A DNA stretch of 34,603 nt from Candidatus Woesearchaeota archaeon. Lineage in GTDB: Archaea > Nanobdellota > Nanobdellia > Woesearchaeales > WJIZ01. The notes below the pieces were generated by a model, which was not told where the DNA came from, searched no databases, and saw only the letters and a list, made by a program, of their open reading frames with translations. Both the position numbers and the translations under genes were made by a program. The stretch's first letter is position 1. Each line of letters starts with the position of its first letter. Below, in pieces: positions 18,697 to 27,376 of the stretch. The stretch spans positions 1-34,603 of the forward strand of contig JAAOYF010000005.1 in assembly GCA_018221205.1 (NCBI GenBank). The letters are read 5' to 3'.

Positions 18697-19059
18697 ATGC
18701 GGAAAAAGAAGTTGAGTAAAGAGGAGCACCATATTCTTCGTGAAAAAGGGACTGAAGCTCCCTATACCGGCAAATACTATATGCATGATGAGAAAGGAGT
18801 CTATGTGTGTGCTGGATGCGGTAAGCCTTTGTTTTCAAGTGAGATGAAACTTGATTCTTTGTCAGGGTGGCCGAGCTTTTTTGATGCTCAGAAAGGAAGT
18901 GTTGAGATGAAGAAGGATAAAAGCCATCTGATAAGCAGGACTGAAATATTATGCAAGAATTGCGGCGGTCATCTGGGGCATGTGTTCAATGATGGGCCTA
19001 AACCAACTGGAAAACGGTTCTGCGTCAACTCGGGAGCGTTGCATTTCAAGAAGAAATAA
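18697..19059 (+). CDS. msrB: Peptide-methionine (R)-S-oxide reductase
   Basis: CAGCGKPLFSSEMKLDSLSGWPSF, CKNCGGHLGHVFNDGPKPTGKRFCVNSGALHF. Confidence 0.95.
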   Translation: MRKKKLSKEEHHILREKGTEAPYTGKYYMHDEKGVYVCAGCGKPLFSSEMKLDSLSGWPSFFDAQKGSVEMKKDKSHLISRTEILCKNCGGHLGHVFNDGPKPTGKRFCVNSGALHFKKK

Positions 19060-19080
19060 GGGCGTTTCGAAATCGTGACA

Positions 19081-19088
19081 TTTATAAA
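19081..19088 (+). promoter_or_regulatory. Candidate TATA box for eL34 (leaderless spacing)
   Basis: TTTATAAA, 22 nt before the eL34 ATG at 19111. Confidence 0.6.
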
Positions 19089-19110
19089 GAGGTAGGAAGT
19101 CCTAAAAACA

Positions 19111-19383
19111 ATGGTTAGACGAGCATTACGGAGCAGAACTCTACGGAGAGTGAAGGTCAAGACACCTGGCAATAGTGTCAAGACTCACTTCAGGAAGAGA
19201 AAACCTAAGATAGCGCATTGCGGAAAATGTGGTGCAATCCTTAAGGGAATCGCCAGAGAGACTCCCCGGAAGATACAGAACATGCCGAAAACGAGGAAGA
19301 AAGTCATGCGTCCTTTTAGTGGTGTGCTGTGTACGAAATGTTCACGAGCCTTATTCAAAGAAAAAGCGAAATCTCTAAGATAG
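19111..19383 (+). CDS. rpl34e: Ribosomal protein eL34 (L34e)
   Basis: RALRSRTLRRVKVKTPGNSVKTHFRKRKPKIAHCGKCGAILKGI; second CTKC. Confidence 0.95.
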   Translation: MVRRALRSRTLRRVKVKTPGNSVKTHFRKRKPKIAHCGKCGAILKGIARETPRKIQNMPKTRKKVMRPFSGVLCTKCSRALFKEKAKSLR

Positions 19384-19407
19384 GTGGCGACACTATCGGA
19401 GGCAAAA

Positions 19408-19917
19408 ATGGAGATCGGACAGATATGTATCAAAATTGCAGGCAGAGATGCTGGTAGAGAAGCAGTCATTGTAGATATTCTTGACCATGTGTTTGTTCTT
19501 ATTGATGGGAATGTACGCAGGAGAAAGTGTAATGTCATGCATCTGGAACCTACTGCACAAGTGATCAAGATCAAGAAGAAGGCTTCCCATGAAGAGGTCA
19601 AGGCTGAATTTTCTAAATTGAAGATTGGTGTATGGGAAACTACTCCTAAGAAAGCCGGTAAGAGGCCAATTAAGGTTAGGGGCAAGAAAAAGGCTGAGGT
19701 TGAAGAGAAGTCTAAGAAAGCTGTGAAGAAAAAGGCTGCAAAACCTAAAGAAGCGAAGCCTCAGGCACCAGCTAAAGCTGCTAAGGTTGAAAAACCTGCT
19801 GAAAAGAAGGTTGAAGCAAAGAAAGCCCCTAAACCAGCTGAAAAACCGGCTCCTGCAAAGAAGCCTGAAGCAAAGACAGCTGAGCCTGAACCAGTCGAAA
19901 AGGCAGCAAAAGCTTAA
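19408..19917 (+). CDS. rpl14e: Ribosomal protein eL14 (L14e) with long A/K/P/E-rich C-terminal tail
   Basis: MEIGQICIKIAGRDAGREAVIVDILDHVFVLIDGNVRRRKCNVMHLEPT; ATG at 19408 preceded by GGAGG; the ORF track starts at GTG 19384. Confidence 0.88.
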   Translation: MEIGQICIKIAGRDAGREAVIVDILDHVFVLIDGNVRRRKCNVMHLEPTAQVIKIKKKASHEEVKAEFSKLKIGVWETTPKKAGKRPIKVRGKKKAEVEEKSKKAVKKKAAKPKEAKPQAPAKAAKVEKPAEKKVEAKKAPKPAEKPAPAKKPEAKTAEPEPVEKAAKA

Positions 19918-19943
19918 AAATCTATTTTCATTCTTCTTCTTTT

Positions 19944-20657
19944 ATGGCTGGCATGAATATGGGTATGAGGTCTGAACATAGATTGGAATTGCAGGTAGAG
20001 ATTACAATAGAACAGATGCAGGCTGTTCTTGCGGAAACTGCTCCGTTCAAGGATAGAAAGTTAAAAACAGAAGATATTGAGGATTATCTTAAAGGAACAA
20101 ATTCTCTATTGGTTGATCGCCGTAATCAGCCTGATGAAGAGCTGCGAAAGAGGTATGTTACTACTGCCGCTATCTATACGTTTGCCTTGCCTGTTCTGGG
20201 AATTGAGATTGATCTTGAAATCAGGACGAATTTTGCGAATATTGTGGGAAAAGGGCCTTATGATATGGGAAATCCCCTTGATGTGTATTTCCAACGACGG
20301 GGGGAACGTTTGCAAGTTGTTGGAGATGCAGAAACACTCACTATTGATCAGAAGACAATAGAGAAAGAGGTTGTTTTTAAGAGGGGTGAGCCTGTCAAGC
20401 AAAAATTGACTGAAGCGTTGCACGCTGTCGCTTCACGTCTCAACGGACAGTATGAAAATGAGGATGATTTTGCCAAGGACCATTTTATGTTTATAGGATT
20501 GCATGATGTCTGTGCGCATCTGTTCGGAGTTAGAGTAAAATACCAGAAAGAAGGTAAAGATAAAGTGAGTGCTGTCTTAGATTTGTATGAAAAATTAAAG
20601 ACTGAATATGGTCAGTTTGTCCTTGAGATTCCGCAACACCTACAGCAAGCCAAATAA
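19944..20657 (+). CDS. Unassigned 237-aa protein
   Basis: Long ORF in sense orientation; TTAAAAAT (19914-19921) 22 nt upstream of the ATG; no family recognised with confidence. Confidence 0.8.
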   Translation: MAGMNMGMRSEHRLELQVEITIEQMQAVLAETAPFKDRKLKTEDIEDYLKGTNSLLVDRRNQPDEELRKRYVTTAAIYTFALPVLGIEIDLEIRTNFANIVGKGPYDMGNPLDVYFQRRGERLQVVGDAETLTIDQKTIEKEVVFKRGEPVKQKLTEALHAVASRLNGQYENEDDFAKDHFMFIGLHDVCAHLFGVRVKYQKEGKDKVSAVLDLYEKLKTEYGQFVLEIPQHLQQAK

Positions 20658-22286
20658 TTCAGTCAGATTCAATTCAAAAGCAGCTACTGGGAATTCTAAT
20701 TCAAAGTTTTCCAGAACTTCTGGAGAGATCTCTCCTATGAATGCGATCTTTTTTCCTTTTACGATGACTCTTCCTACACGTCCTTTGATGAAACTAGGAT
20801 GCTCTACTGAAATGATCTTGTAATCCAGACCGATCATCCTCAAAAGATAGTCTAGAACCTGTCGGGTTCTGGTGTAATCAGTATGTTCTGAGCACAGTAA
20901 AGATGCCAACCGTTCCTGCTCGAGGACTCCTGTCTCTTCTGATGCGTCTTTCTTGAAGACTGTGCCTAATGAAAAGATGTTCTGAGGATATTCGTGATGT
21001 TTGTTCGCTTTCAGCACGTCTAAAAGCATAGGTATGTTCCACGCTGCCAAGACATCGTACTCCTGGTTGAGTGCATTTGCTAACTCTATAAGATTTAGAT
21101 TGATGTTCATGGCCTTATTCTGAAGATCTTTGTTTGTGAGATGGAATGTCTTACATTCTTGCAGGCCCAATCCCGCCAAAATCTCTGATACTTTTCTCTT
21201 GAAGATGTAAAAAGGGTCTTCAGATCCTATGGTAGCTACTTTTGGAATGACTTCTGGAATATTTTCATATCCATACGCTATGGCGATGTCTTCAATCAAG
21301 TCTATCTGATGGAGAACATCTGCGCGATAAGAAGGAACTAATGCTTTTCCTTTCTCATAACCGTAGCCCATTCTCTCCAGATACTTTTTCAAGTCGGTTT
21401 GGGAGAGTTTCAGGCCGAGTCGCTTATTGACATAATCAAGATCTATCTTCATCTCTTTGGGAGAAAGATCTGGTGAGATGCGCTTCTTTCCGTATAGAGA
21501 AAGATCCATCGAATGAATCTCTCCGCCCATATCCGCTAAGGCAGTCACGATGATATTAAGGCAGATGGCCAATACATCATAATCAAATCCAGAACATTCT
21601 ATGAATACCTCCCTGGTCTTTTCAGTTATCTTTCCGATATCATGAGAGTTGATGATCGGAGGAACTGAAAGGATCTTATCATTTGCATCGATGAAGACAG
21701 GGAAGGTGTCCTTTCCTTCCAGAAGGTGTCCGTATTCCTTTCCAGCAGGATGTTTGCTAAGAATTTCCAAACCATTGATCTCTTTTGGATATTCTAAAGG
21801 CTGGAATCTGATATCTTTGGGCTTCATACCAATGAATCTTATGGGTGTTTTGATCTTTTCAAATGGATAGATGCCGATGGCGACCTTCTTTCGGTTTCTT
21901 CCATAAGTGATATGGAGCTTTTCTTGTATCTGGATGACCTCTCTTATTTTCTCGTCGTCAAAATGGAGCCCTTTCACGATAGCGACTGCTGTGTAAGGCC
22001 TTGCTTTCCTCACTGATTCTTCTACAATGAGCTTATGGGGTGATTTTTTTACATTATATTTTTTCAATCCTGTCTTTTCGCCGATGAATGAAGAGAAAGC
22101 CCTGGAAAATCCCTGTTCTGAGAGCATATCTGGGCGGTTCGGAAAAATCTCTACATTGATCTCCTTGTCGTCGATACTTTCTAAATCGGTGCCTAAGAAA
22201 GAAATCCTTTCCTTGAGCTTATCAGTAGGAAGTCTCTTTCCTACGAGCTTTTCAAAGACCTTTCTGTTCAATGTTATGGTTGGCAT
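20640..22286 (-). CDS. pheT: Phenylalanyl-tRNA synthetase beta subunit (archaeal type)
   Basis: MPTITLNRKVFEKLVGKRLPTDKLKERISFLGTDLES, NIFPNRPDMLSEQGFSRA-type motif, DLIEDIAIAYGYENIPEVIP. Confidence 0.95.
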   Translation of the reverse strand: MPTITLNRKVFEKLVGKRLPTDKLKERISFLGTDLESIDDKEINVEIFPNRPDMLSEQGFSRAFSSFIGEKTGLKKYNVKKSPHKLIVEESVRKARPYTAVAIVKGLHFDDEKIREVIQIQEKLHITYGRNRKKVAIGIYPFEKIKTPIRFIGMKPKDIRFQPLEYPKEINGLEILSKHPAGKEYGHLLEGKDTFPVFIDANDKILSVPPIINSHDIGKITEKTREVFIECSGFDYDVLAICLNIIVTALADMGGEIHSMDLSLYGKKRISPDLSPKEMKIDLDYVNKRLGLKLSQTDLKKYLERMGYGYEKGKALVPSYRADVLHQIDLIEDIAIAYGYENIPEVIPKVATIGSEDPFYIFKRKVSEILAGLGLQECKTFHLTNKDLQNKAMNINLNLIELANALNQEYDVLAAWNIPMLLDVLKANKHHEYPQNIFSLGTVFKKDASEETGVLEQERLASLLCSEHTDYTRTRQVLDYLLRMIGLDYKIISVEHPSFIKGRVGRVIVKGKKIAFIGEISPEVLENFELEFPVAAFELNLTELFGLL

Positions 22287-22287
22287 A

Positions 22288-23817
22288 TTATTTCATCCAA
22301 TATTTCATCTCTCGCATCTGCTTGAGATCATTCTTATACAGCTCTCGAATATCTTTTATCTTCCAATACTCTGAAATTGTCCTTCCCATCCCTAATCCCC
22401 ATGCTAAGACGGGGATTTCTTTGCCGATCAATGGTTTTGTCAGCTCTGGCCTGAATATTCCTGCTCCTCCCAGCTCGACCCATTCCTTATGGATAGGATG
22501 CAGCACTTCTACTTCTGCAGAAGGTTCAGTATAGGGGAAATGTGCTGGTCTTATCCTCACATCCAAAAAGCCCATCTTGGTGAAAAATTCTTTCAAGTAG
22601 CCTTTCAGGTTGGTGAAATCTGCATCCGGATCTACGACTATGCCTTCTACCTGGTAAAATTCAAAGAGATGCTTATAGTCGAGTGCCTCGTTACGGAAGA
22701 CCTTTCCTACAGAGAAGAACTTTGCAGGAAGATCCGATTCCTTTATCTTCGCCAAGGTCTGTGCTGATAAGACTGTTGTATGCGTTCTCAGCAGATTCTC
22801 CTTTGCTATCTCCTCTGACCATTTGCCGCCCCATCCTTTTGAACCGGTATCTGCTCCGTTTTCATGGACGTCTTTTATCTTTTTCCAGATAGGGGGAAGC
22901 TTTCCCTGCTTTGGATCCTTGATATAAAAGGTATCTTGCATCTGCCGTGCAGGATGGTCCTGCGGAACGAATAATGAGTCGAGATCCCAAAAAGATGTCT
23001 GAATCATATTACCGGTCATCTCGGTGAAGCCTAGCTCGAGCCAGATCTTTCTGATGTAATCTACTGATTGGTTGACGAAATGGCGCTTTCCACCATATAC
23101 CTTAGGGACATTGATAGTGACATCATATTCCCGGAATGTCTTTTTCTTCCATGAGCCTGTCTTGAGTATCGAGGGAGTAAGCTTATCCAGGGTGTTTTTC
23201 GAATCGATCTTTATTTTAGTGAGTTCTTTTCCTCTTGCTGTCAATTCAATGGTCTTTATCTTCAGCTTTTTCAGCATGAGGATGTCCTTTCTCTTCTTCA
23301 AAGAATCAAAAGCGAACTTTTCTTCTGCTTTCAGGGTGGTGATGTCTATGGGAAATGGTTTCTTGAGGAATCTTTCCTCCAAAGTCTCTTTTGCAGCGAG
23401 TTTTTTGCCGTTCTCTGCTATTGAGATCATCAATTCTTTCTCTTTCTTGATGTTGATGGCGGCTTTTCCTTTCAATGTTCCCAAGCAGATGTTCACTTCT
23501 GCAGGATCCAATGATGCTTTTCTTGCAAGCTCTGAGAGGGGGATCGGCTTTTCTGAGATGTTCTTGAGGAATCTTCTTTCTGGAAGGCCTTTCTCTTTGT
23601 ACAAGAGGCCGTTCTTGCCTAAGGTGAGAGAATCTTTCTCCTGTTCGTGTATCTTGAGAATGTCTCTGTTCGAGAGCCATTGCAGAGCGCGCATCACTTC
23701 GACTTCCTGCATACCGGTCTTCCCTACCAGATCATTGAAATCATTGGTTGCTTTGAGAAAGGGAACTACTTTTCTCTCTAGAGGATGTAAATTCCTTGCC
23801 AGTGTCTTCAGGTCCAT
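22288..23817 (-). CDS. pheS: Phenylalanyl-tRNA synthetase alpha subunit (archaeal type)
   Basis: FTEMTGNMIQTSFWDLDSLFVPQDHPARQMQDTFY, HLFEFYQVEGIVVDPDADFTNLKG, GWGLGMGR-like AWGLGMGRTISEYWKIKDIRELYKNDL. Confidence 0.97.
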   Translation of the reverse strand: MDLKTLARNLHPLERKVVPFLKATNDFNDLVGKTGMQEVEVMRALQWLSNRDILKIHEQEKDSLTLGKNGLLYKEKGLPERRFLKNISEKPIPLSELARKASLDPAEVNICLGTLKGKAAINIKKEKELMISIAENGKKLAAKETLEERFLKKPFPIDITTLKAEEKFAFDSLKKRKDILMLKKLKIKTIELTARGKELTKIKIDSKNTLDKLTPSILKTGSWKKKTFREYDVTINVPKVYGGKRHFVNQSVDYIRKIWLELGFTEMTGNMIQTSFWDLDSLFVPQDHPARQMQDTFYIKDPKQGKLPPIWKKIKDVHENGADTGSKGWGGKWSEEIAKENLLRTHTTVLSAQTLAKIKESDLPAKFFSVGKVFRNEALDYKHLFEFYQVEGIVVDPDADFTNLKGYLKEFFTKMGFLDVRIRPAHFPYTEPSAEVEVLHPIHKEWVELGGAGIFRPELTKPLIGKEIPVLAWGLGMGRTISEYWKIKDIRELYKNDLKQMREMKYWMK

Positions 23818-23818
23818 T

Positions 23819-24628
23819 CTAGTAGCTCCTGGGATAGGATCCCAGCACCTTCACATAAAACATTTTCCCTATCGCTGAAAGGGCCTCTTCCATCTCTGGA
23901 TTGTCTTTGTGACCTTCCATCTCGATGAAAAAGATGTAATCACCGATTTTGCCCTTTGAAGGCTTGGATTCTATTTTAGTCATATTAATCTTTCTCTTTG
24001 CAAGCTCTCCGATCATGGTATAGAGCAGCCCTGGATGGTCTGTCTGCGGGTAAATGGCGATGCTTGTGCGGTCCTTTCCTGTAGGCGAGGTCTTTTCACT
24101 GCCCACCACCACAAATCTTGTTATGTTATATTTGCTGTCCTGGATATCCTTTGCGATGACAGACAATTTATATTTTTTTATTGCGCCGTGTGAAACTATC
24201 GCCCCATACTCCTTTTCTGGAGTTTTTGTTAACTTTTGTGCTGAGCGTGCGTTGCTGTCAGTGAGCATTATCTCTTCTATCTTAAGAGTGCGTCTGATAT
24301 ACTTCTCGCATTGGACATAGGTAAGGGGATGAGTATAGAGATACTTGATGTCCTTTGTCTTTCCTAAAGATGCAAGGAAATGCCTTACTTCAATGGTCAC
24401 TTCAGAGACAATCGGTATGTCAAATTCAAGCAGTGCGTCAAAGGTCTGGCCGATGCTTCCTGAGACTGAGTTCTCTATCGGGATAACCCCATAATCTGCG
24501 TTGTTTGACTTCAGCTCCTTGAACACTTCCCAGACCGTATTCTTGAATGTGCACTCTGCCTCTGGCTCGTATTTCAGCGCTGCCTCGTGGCTGAACGTCC
24601 TTTCCGGGCCGAGTGTGATAATCTTCAT
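23819..24628 (-). CDS. pheA: Prephenate dehydratase with C-terminal ACT domain
   Basis: GPERTFSHEAAL, VIPIENSVSGSIGQTFDALLE, YNITRFVVVG (TRF motif), ACT-domain IESKPSKGKIGDYIFFIEMEGH. Confidence 0.95.
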   Translation of the reverse strand: MKIITLGPERTFSHEAALKYEPEAECTFKNTVWEVFKELKSNNADYGVIPIENSVSGSIGQTFDALLEFDIPIVSEVTIEVRHFLASLGKTKDIKYLYTHPLTYVQCEKYIRRTLKIEEIMLTDSNARSAQKLTKTPEKEYGAIVSHGAIKKYKLSVIAKDIQDSKYNITRFVVVGSEKTSPTGKDRTSIAIYPQTDHPGLLYTMIGELAKRKINMTKIESKPSKGKIGDYIFFIEMEGHKDNPEMEEALSAIGKMFYVKVLGSYPRSY

Positions 24629-25884
24629 TGCTCCTCCATGGTGAGATTTGCTCCTAATGCCTGCATCTTCTGTATGAAACCAGGGAAACTTGCATCCAGG
24701 TTATTGGCATTCATGATTGTGGTGGTGCCTGATGCTGCCATTCCTGCGCAGGCAAGGGCCATGATGACACGGTGATCGTTCTGGCCGTCGACGACAGCTC
24801 CATTAAGATGACAACGTTCGATGACCAATCCGTTTGGTGTTTCCTCTATCAGCGCGCCCATCTTTTTCAATTCTTTGGCCATCGCAGCAATCCTGTCGGA
24901 TTCTTTTATTCTTGCATGGCCGACATTTGATAATGTCGTTGAGCCTTGCGAGAAACAGCCGAGGACAGCCATTATCGGCAACAGGTCAGGAGTATTATTG
25001 AGATCTGCCTTTATCCCTCTCAATTCCTCTGGCTTGATGACTGTCTCTTTTCCAAGCTGAATGTCTGATCCTGTCTCTCTCAGGAAGTCGATTATCCTCT
25101 TATCTCCCTGGATGTCTCCGTAATCTAATCCTAAAAGCGACACTTTTGAGTTTGTTATGGCTGCAGCGACCAATGGAAAGGCTGCTGAGGACCAGTCTGC
25201 AGGTATCCTTTTTGTAAATGCATTATATCTCTGATTGCCTTCGATCAAAAAGCTCCCTGATTTCTCCTTGAATCTGATCTTCTGCTCTGCGAGCCATTTC
25301 AGTGTCATGTCGACATAAGGCTTTTCATTGAGTTCATAGACCTGTAAGGTTGTCTTGCTCTCCAACAAAGGAGCTGCCAACAACATGCTTGTCACATATT
25401 GAGAAGATTTTCCGGAAAGCATGATCGATCCTGCACTTATCGGTCCTTTTATCGAGAGGGGTGCGCATCCTTCTTCTGATTTCACCTCTGCCCCTAAGTT
25501 CTGGAGTGCTTGCAGCAACGGCTGCATCGGCCTGCTCTTGATGGATTCATCACCGTCAAAGGTAATCTCTTTATCCTGCAATGCAGCGATGCTTGCCATC
25601 AGCCTCAATGTTGTTCCTGAATTGCAGACATTGATCTCATCCCTCTTTGCCTTGATCTTTCCATTCCTTCCTTTGATTGTCCATGATCTTTTACGTTCTA
25701 CTTTGGCGCCTAATGCCTCTGCTGCTGTCAGCGCAGCCAAACAGTCTTCAGATTGCAGCGGATTCCTTATTATCGACTGCCCTTTCGCGAGAAGCGCGAT
25801 GACTATTGCCCTGATGGTATGGGATTTTGATGGAGGAATGACTATCTCTCCCTTAAGCCTGCTCTGCTCGACGATGAGTTTCAT
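24625..25884 (-). CDS. aroA: 3-phosphoshikimate 1-carboxyvinyltransferase (EPSP synthase)
   Basis: IPPSKSHTIRAIVIALLAKG, CNSGTTLRLMASIAAL, KESDRIAAMAKELKKMGA, DHRVIMALACAG. Confidence 0.97.
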   Translation of the reverse strand: MKLIVEQSRLKGEIVIPPSKSHTIRAIVIALLAKGQSIIRNPLQSEDCLAALTAAEALGAKVERKRSWTIKGRNGKIKAKRDEINVCNSGTTLRLMASIAALQDKEITFDGDESIKSRPMQPLLQALQNLGAEVKSEEGCAPLSIKGPISAGSIMLSGKSSQYVTSMLLAAPLLESKTTLQVYELNEKPYVDMTLKWLAEQKIRFKEKSGSFLIEGNQRYNAFTKRIPADWSSAAFPLVAAAITNSKVSLLGLDYGDIQGDKRIIDFLRETGSDIQLGKETVIKPEELRGIKADLNNTPDLLPIMAVLGCFSQGSTTLSNVGHARIKESDRIAAMAKELKKMGALIEETPNGLVIERCHLNGAVVDGQNDHRVIMALACAGMAASGTTTIMNANNLDASFPGFIQKMQALGANLTMEEQ

Positions 25885-26909
25885 TGTGCTCCTGCAAGCA
25901 CCAAGGCAGTCATATGCTCAATCACTGGTGCGATCCTCGGACATAAACAAGGATCGTGCCTGCCTGATACTTTTATTTTCACTTTTTTCCCTTTTTTATC
26001 AATGGTCAATTGCTCTTTTGCTATTGATGAAGGTGGTTTGATGGCAGCCCTGAATATGATATCCTCTCCATTCGAGATTCCTGCCACAATACCCCCTGCA
26101 TTATTGGTACGGGTGCGTATTTTTCCTTTCTTGTATAATTGATCATTATGCTGTGATCCTTTCATCTCTACTGCTTTGAAGCCAGAGCCGAATTCAATGC
26201 CTTTCACAGCGCCGATCGAGAGAACTGCTTTTGCTAAATCAGCGTTGAGCTTGTCAAAGACTGGATTTCCTAAACCCGGAGGGCAATTCTTTATCGTGAC
26301 TTCAACAATCCCTCCTATGGAATCGCCTTGCTTCTTGATCTTAAGTATCTCCCTCTGCATCCTTTTTGCGGCTTCCTTATCTGGGCACCTCAATGGGTTT
26401 TTTTCAATCTCTTTCAGGTCTCTTTTTTTTGCTTTTATAGTTCCGACCTGGATGGTGTACGCAAATATTTTTGCTTTTGTCAGTTTTTTTGCTATTGCGC
26501 CTGCTGCAACTCTCGCCACTGTCTCTCTTCCTGATGCTCTTCCTCCTCCCCTATAATCATGGATGCCGTATCTCTTCAGATAAGTGAAATCAGCATGCCC
26601 TGGCCTGAAAACATCTTTCCATCTTTCATATATCCTGGAATCTGCGTCTTTATTGTAGACTACCAAGCAGATGGGATGGCCTGTTGTCCTTCCCTTGAAT
26701 ATACCAGAAAGGATATGGACCTTATCCTGCTCTTTTCTTTGTGTTGTTACGGTGCTTTGGCCTGGCTTTCTCTTATCAAGCTCCTTTTGGATGTCTTTTT
26801 CCGATATCTTGATATTGGATTTGACTCCGTCGATAACTGCACCTAGAGCCTTGCCATGCGACTCTCCGAAAGTCATTATCTTCAGTTTTTTTCCAAACGT
26901 GTTTCCCAT
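25881..26909 (-). CDS. aroC: Chorismate synthase
   Basis: MTFGESHGKALGAVIDG, RPGHADFTYLKRYGIHDYRGGGRASGRETVARVAAGAIAKK, GRHDPCLCPRIAPVIEHMTALVLA. Confidence 0.97.
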   Translation of the reverse strand: MGNTFGKKLKIMTFGESHGKALGAVIDGVKSNIKISEKDIQKELDKRKPGQSTVTTQRKEQDKVHILSGIFKGRTTGHPICLVVYNKDADSRIYERWKDVFRPGHADFTYLKRYGIHDYRGGGRASGRETVARVAAGAIAKKLTKAKIFAYTIQVGTIKAKKRDLKEIEKNPLRCPDKEAAKRMQREILKIKKQGDSIGGIVEVTIKNCPPGLGNPVFDKLNADLAKAVLSIGAVKGIEFGSGFKAVEMKGSQHNDQLYKKGKIRTRTNNAGGIVAGISNGEDIIFRAAIKPPSSIAKEQLTIDKKGKKVKIKVSGRHDPCLCPRIAPVIEHMTALVLAGAQ

Positions 26910-27376
26910 TGTATCTCTTCGCTTATTTTCTCGGGTGTCTTGTTATCGCATCCTATAGTATCATCTGCCATCTGGAATATCTTATCTCGCTTTTCGAATA
27001 TCTCTGGAAAGGAAGATTCGTCCATATAAGGGGGAAAGCCTTGCTTCTTGAGGCGTTCAAGCAAAATATCTTTTGAGAGCTTAAGATATACCATCTTTCC
27101 CAGCTTCTTCAGCTTCATCCTGTTTTCTTCGCTGTCTAATGCGCCTCCTCCGACTGCAATGATGGTGTTGTCTGCTTCAAGAGACATTATCACTTCCTTT
27201 TCTTTTTTTTTGAAATGCTCTTCTCCGTGCTTCTCCATAATCTCCCGACAGGATTCTCCTTTTTCTTCGATCATGTCATCAGTGTCGATGAAGTGTGTAT
27301 CATTCTTTTTTGCGACCATCTTTCCTATTGTCGTCTTGCCTGCTGCTTTGAATCCTATAATGATGAGATTCATCAA
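26882..27376 (-). CDS. aroK: Shikimate kinase, P-loop (AroK) type
   Basis: IIIGFKAAGKTTIGKMVAKK Walker A, FIDTDDMIEEK, IAVGGGAL. Confidence 0.93.
   Translation of the reverse strand: MMNLIIIGFKAAGKTTIGKMVAKKNDTHFIDTDDMIEEKGESCREIMEKHGEEHFKKKEKEVIMSLEADNTIIAVGGGALDSEENRMKLKKLGKMVYLKLSKDILLERLKKQGFPPYMDESSFPEIFEKRDKIFQMADDTIGCDNKTPEKISEEIQWETRLEKN

Noticed and set aside
23072-23878. Plus-strand ORF of 268 aa opposite pheS
   Set aside because: Antisense shadow of pheS; no recognisable domain.
25421-26041. Plus-strand ORF of 206 aa opposite aroA/aroC
   Set aside because: Antisense shadow; hydrophobic stretches follow from the complementary codons.
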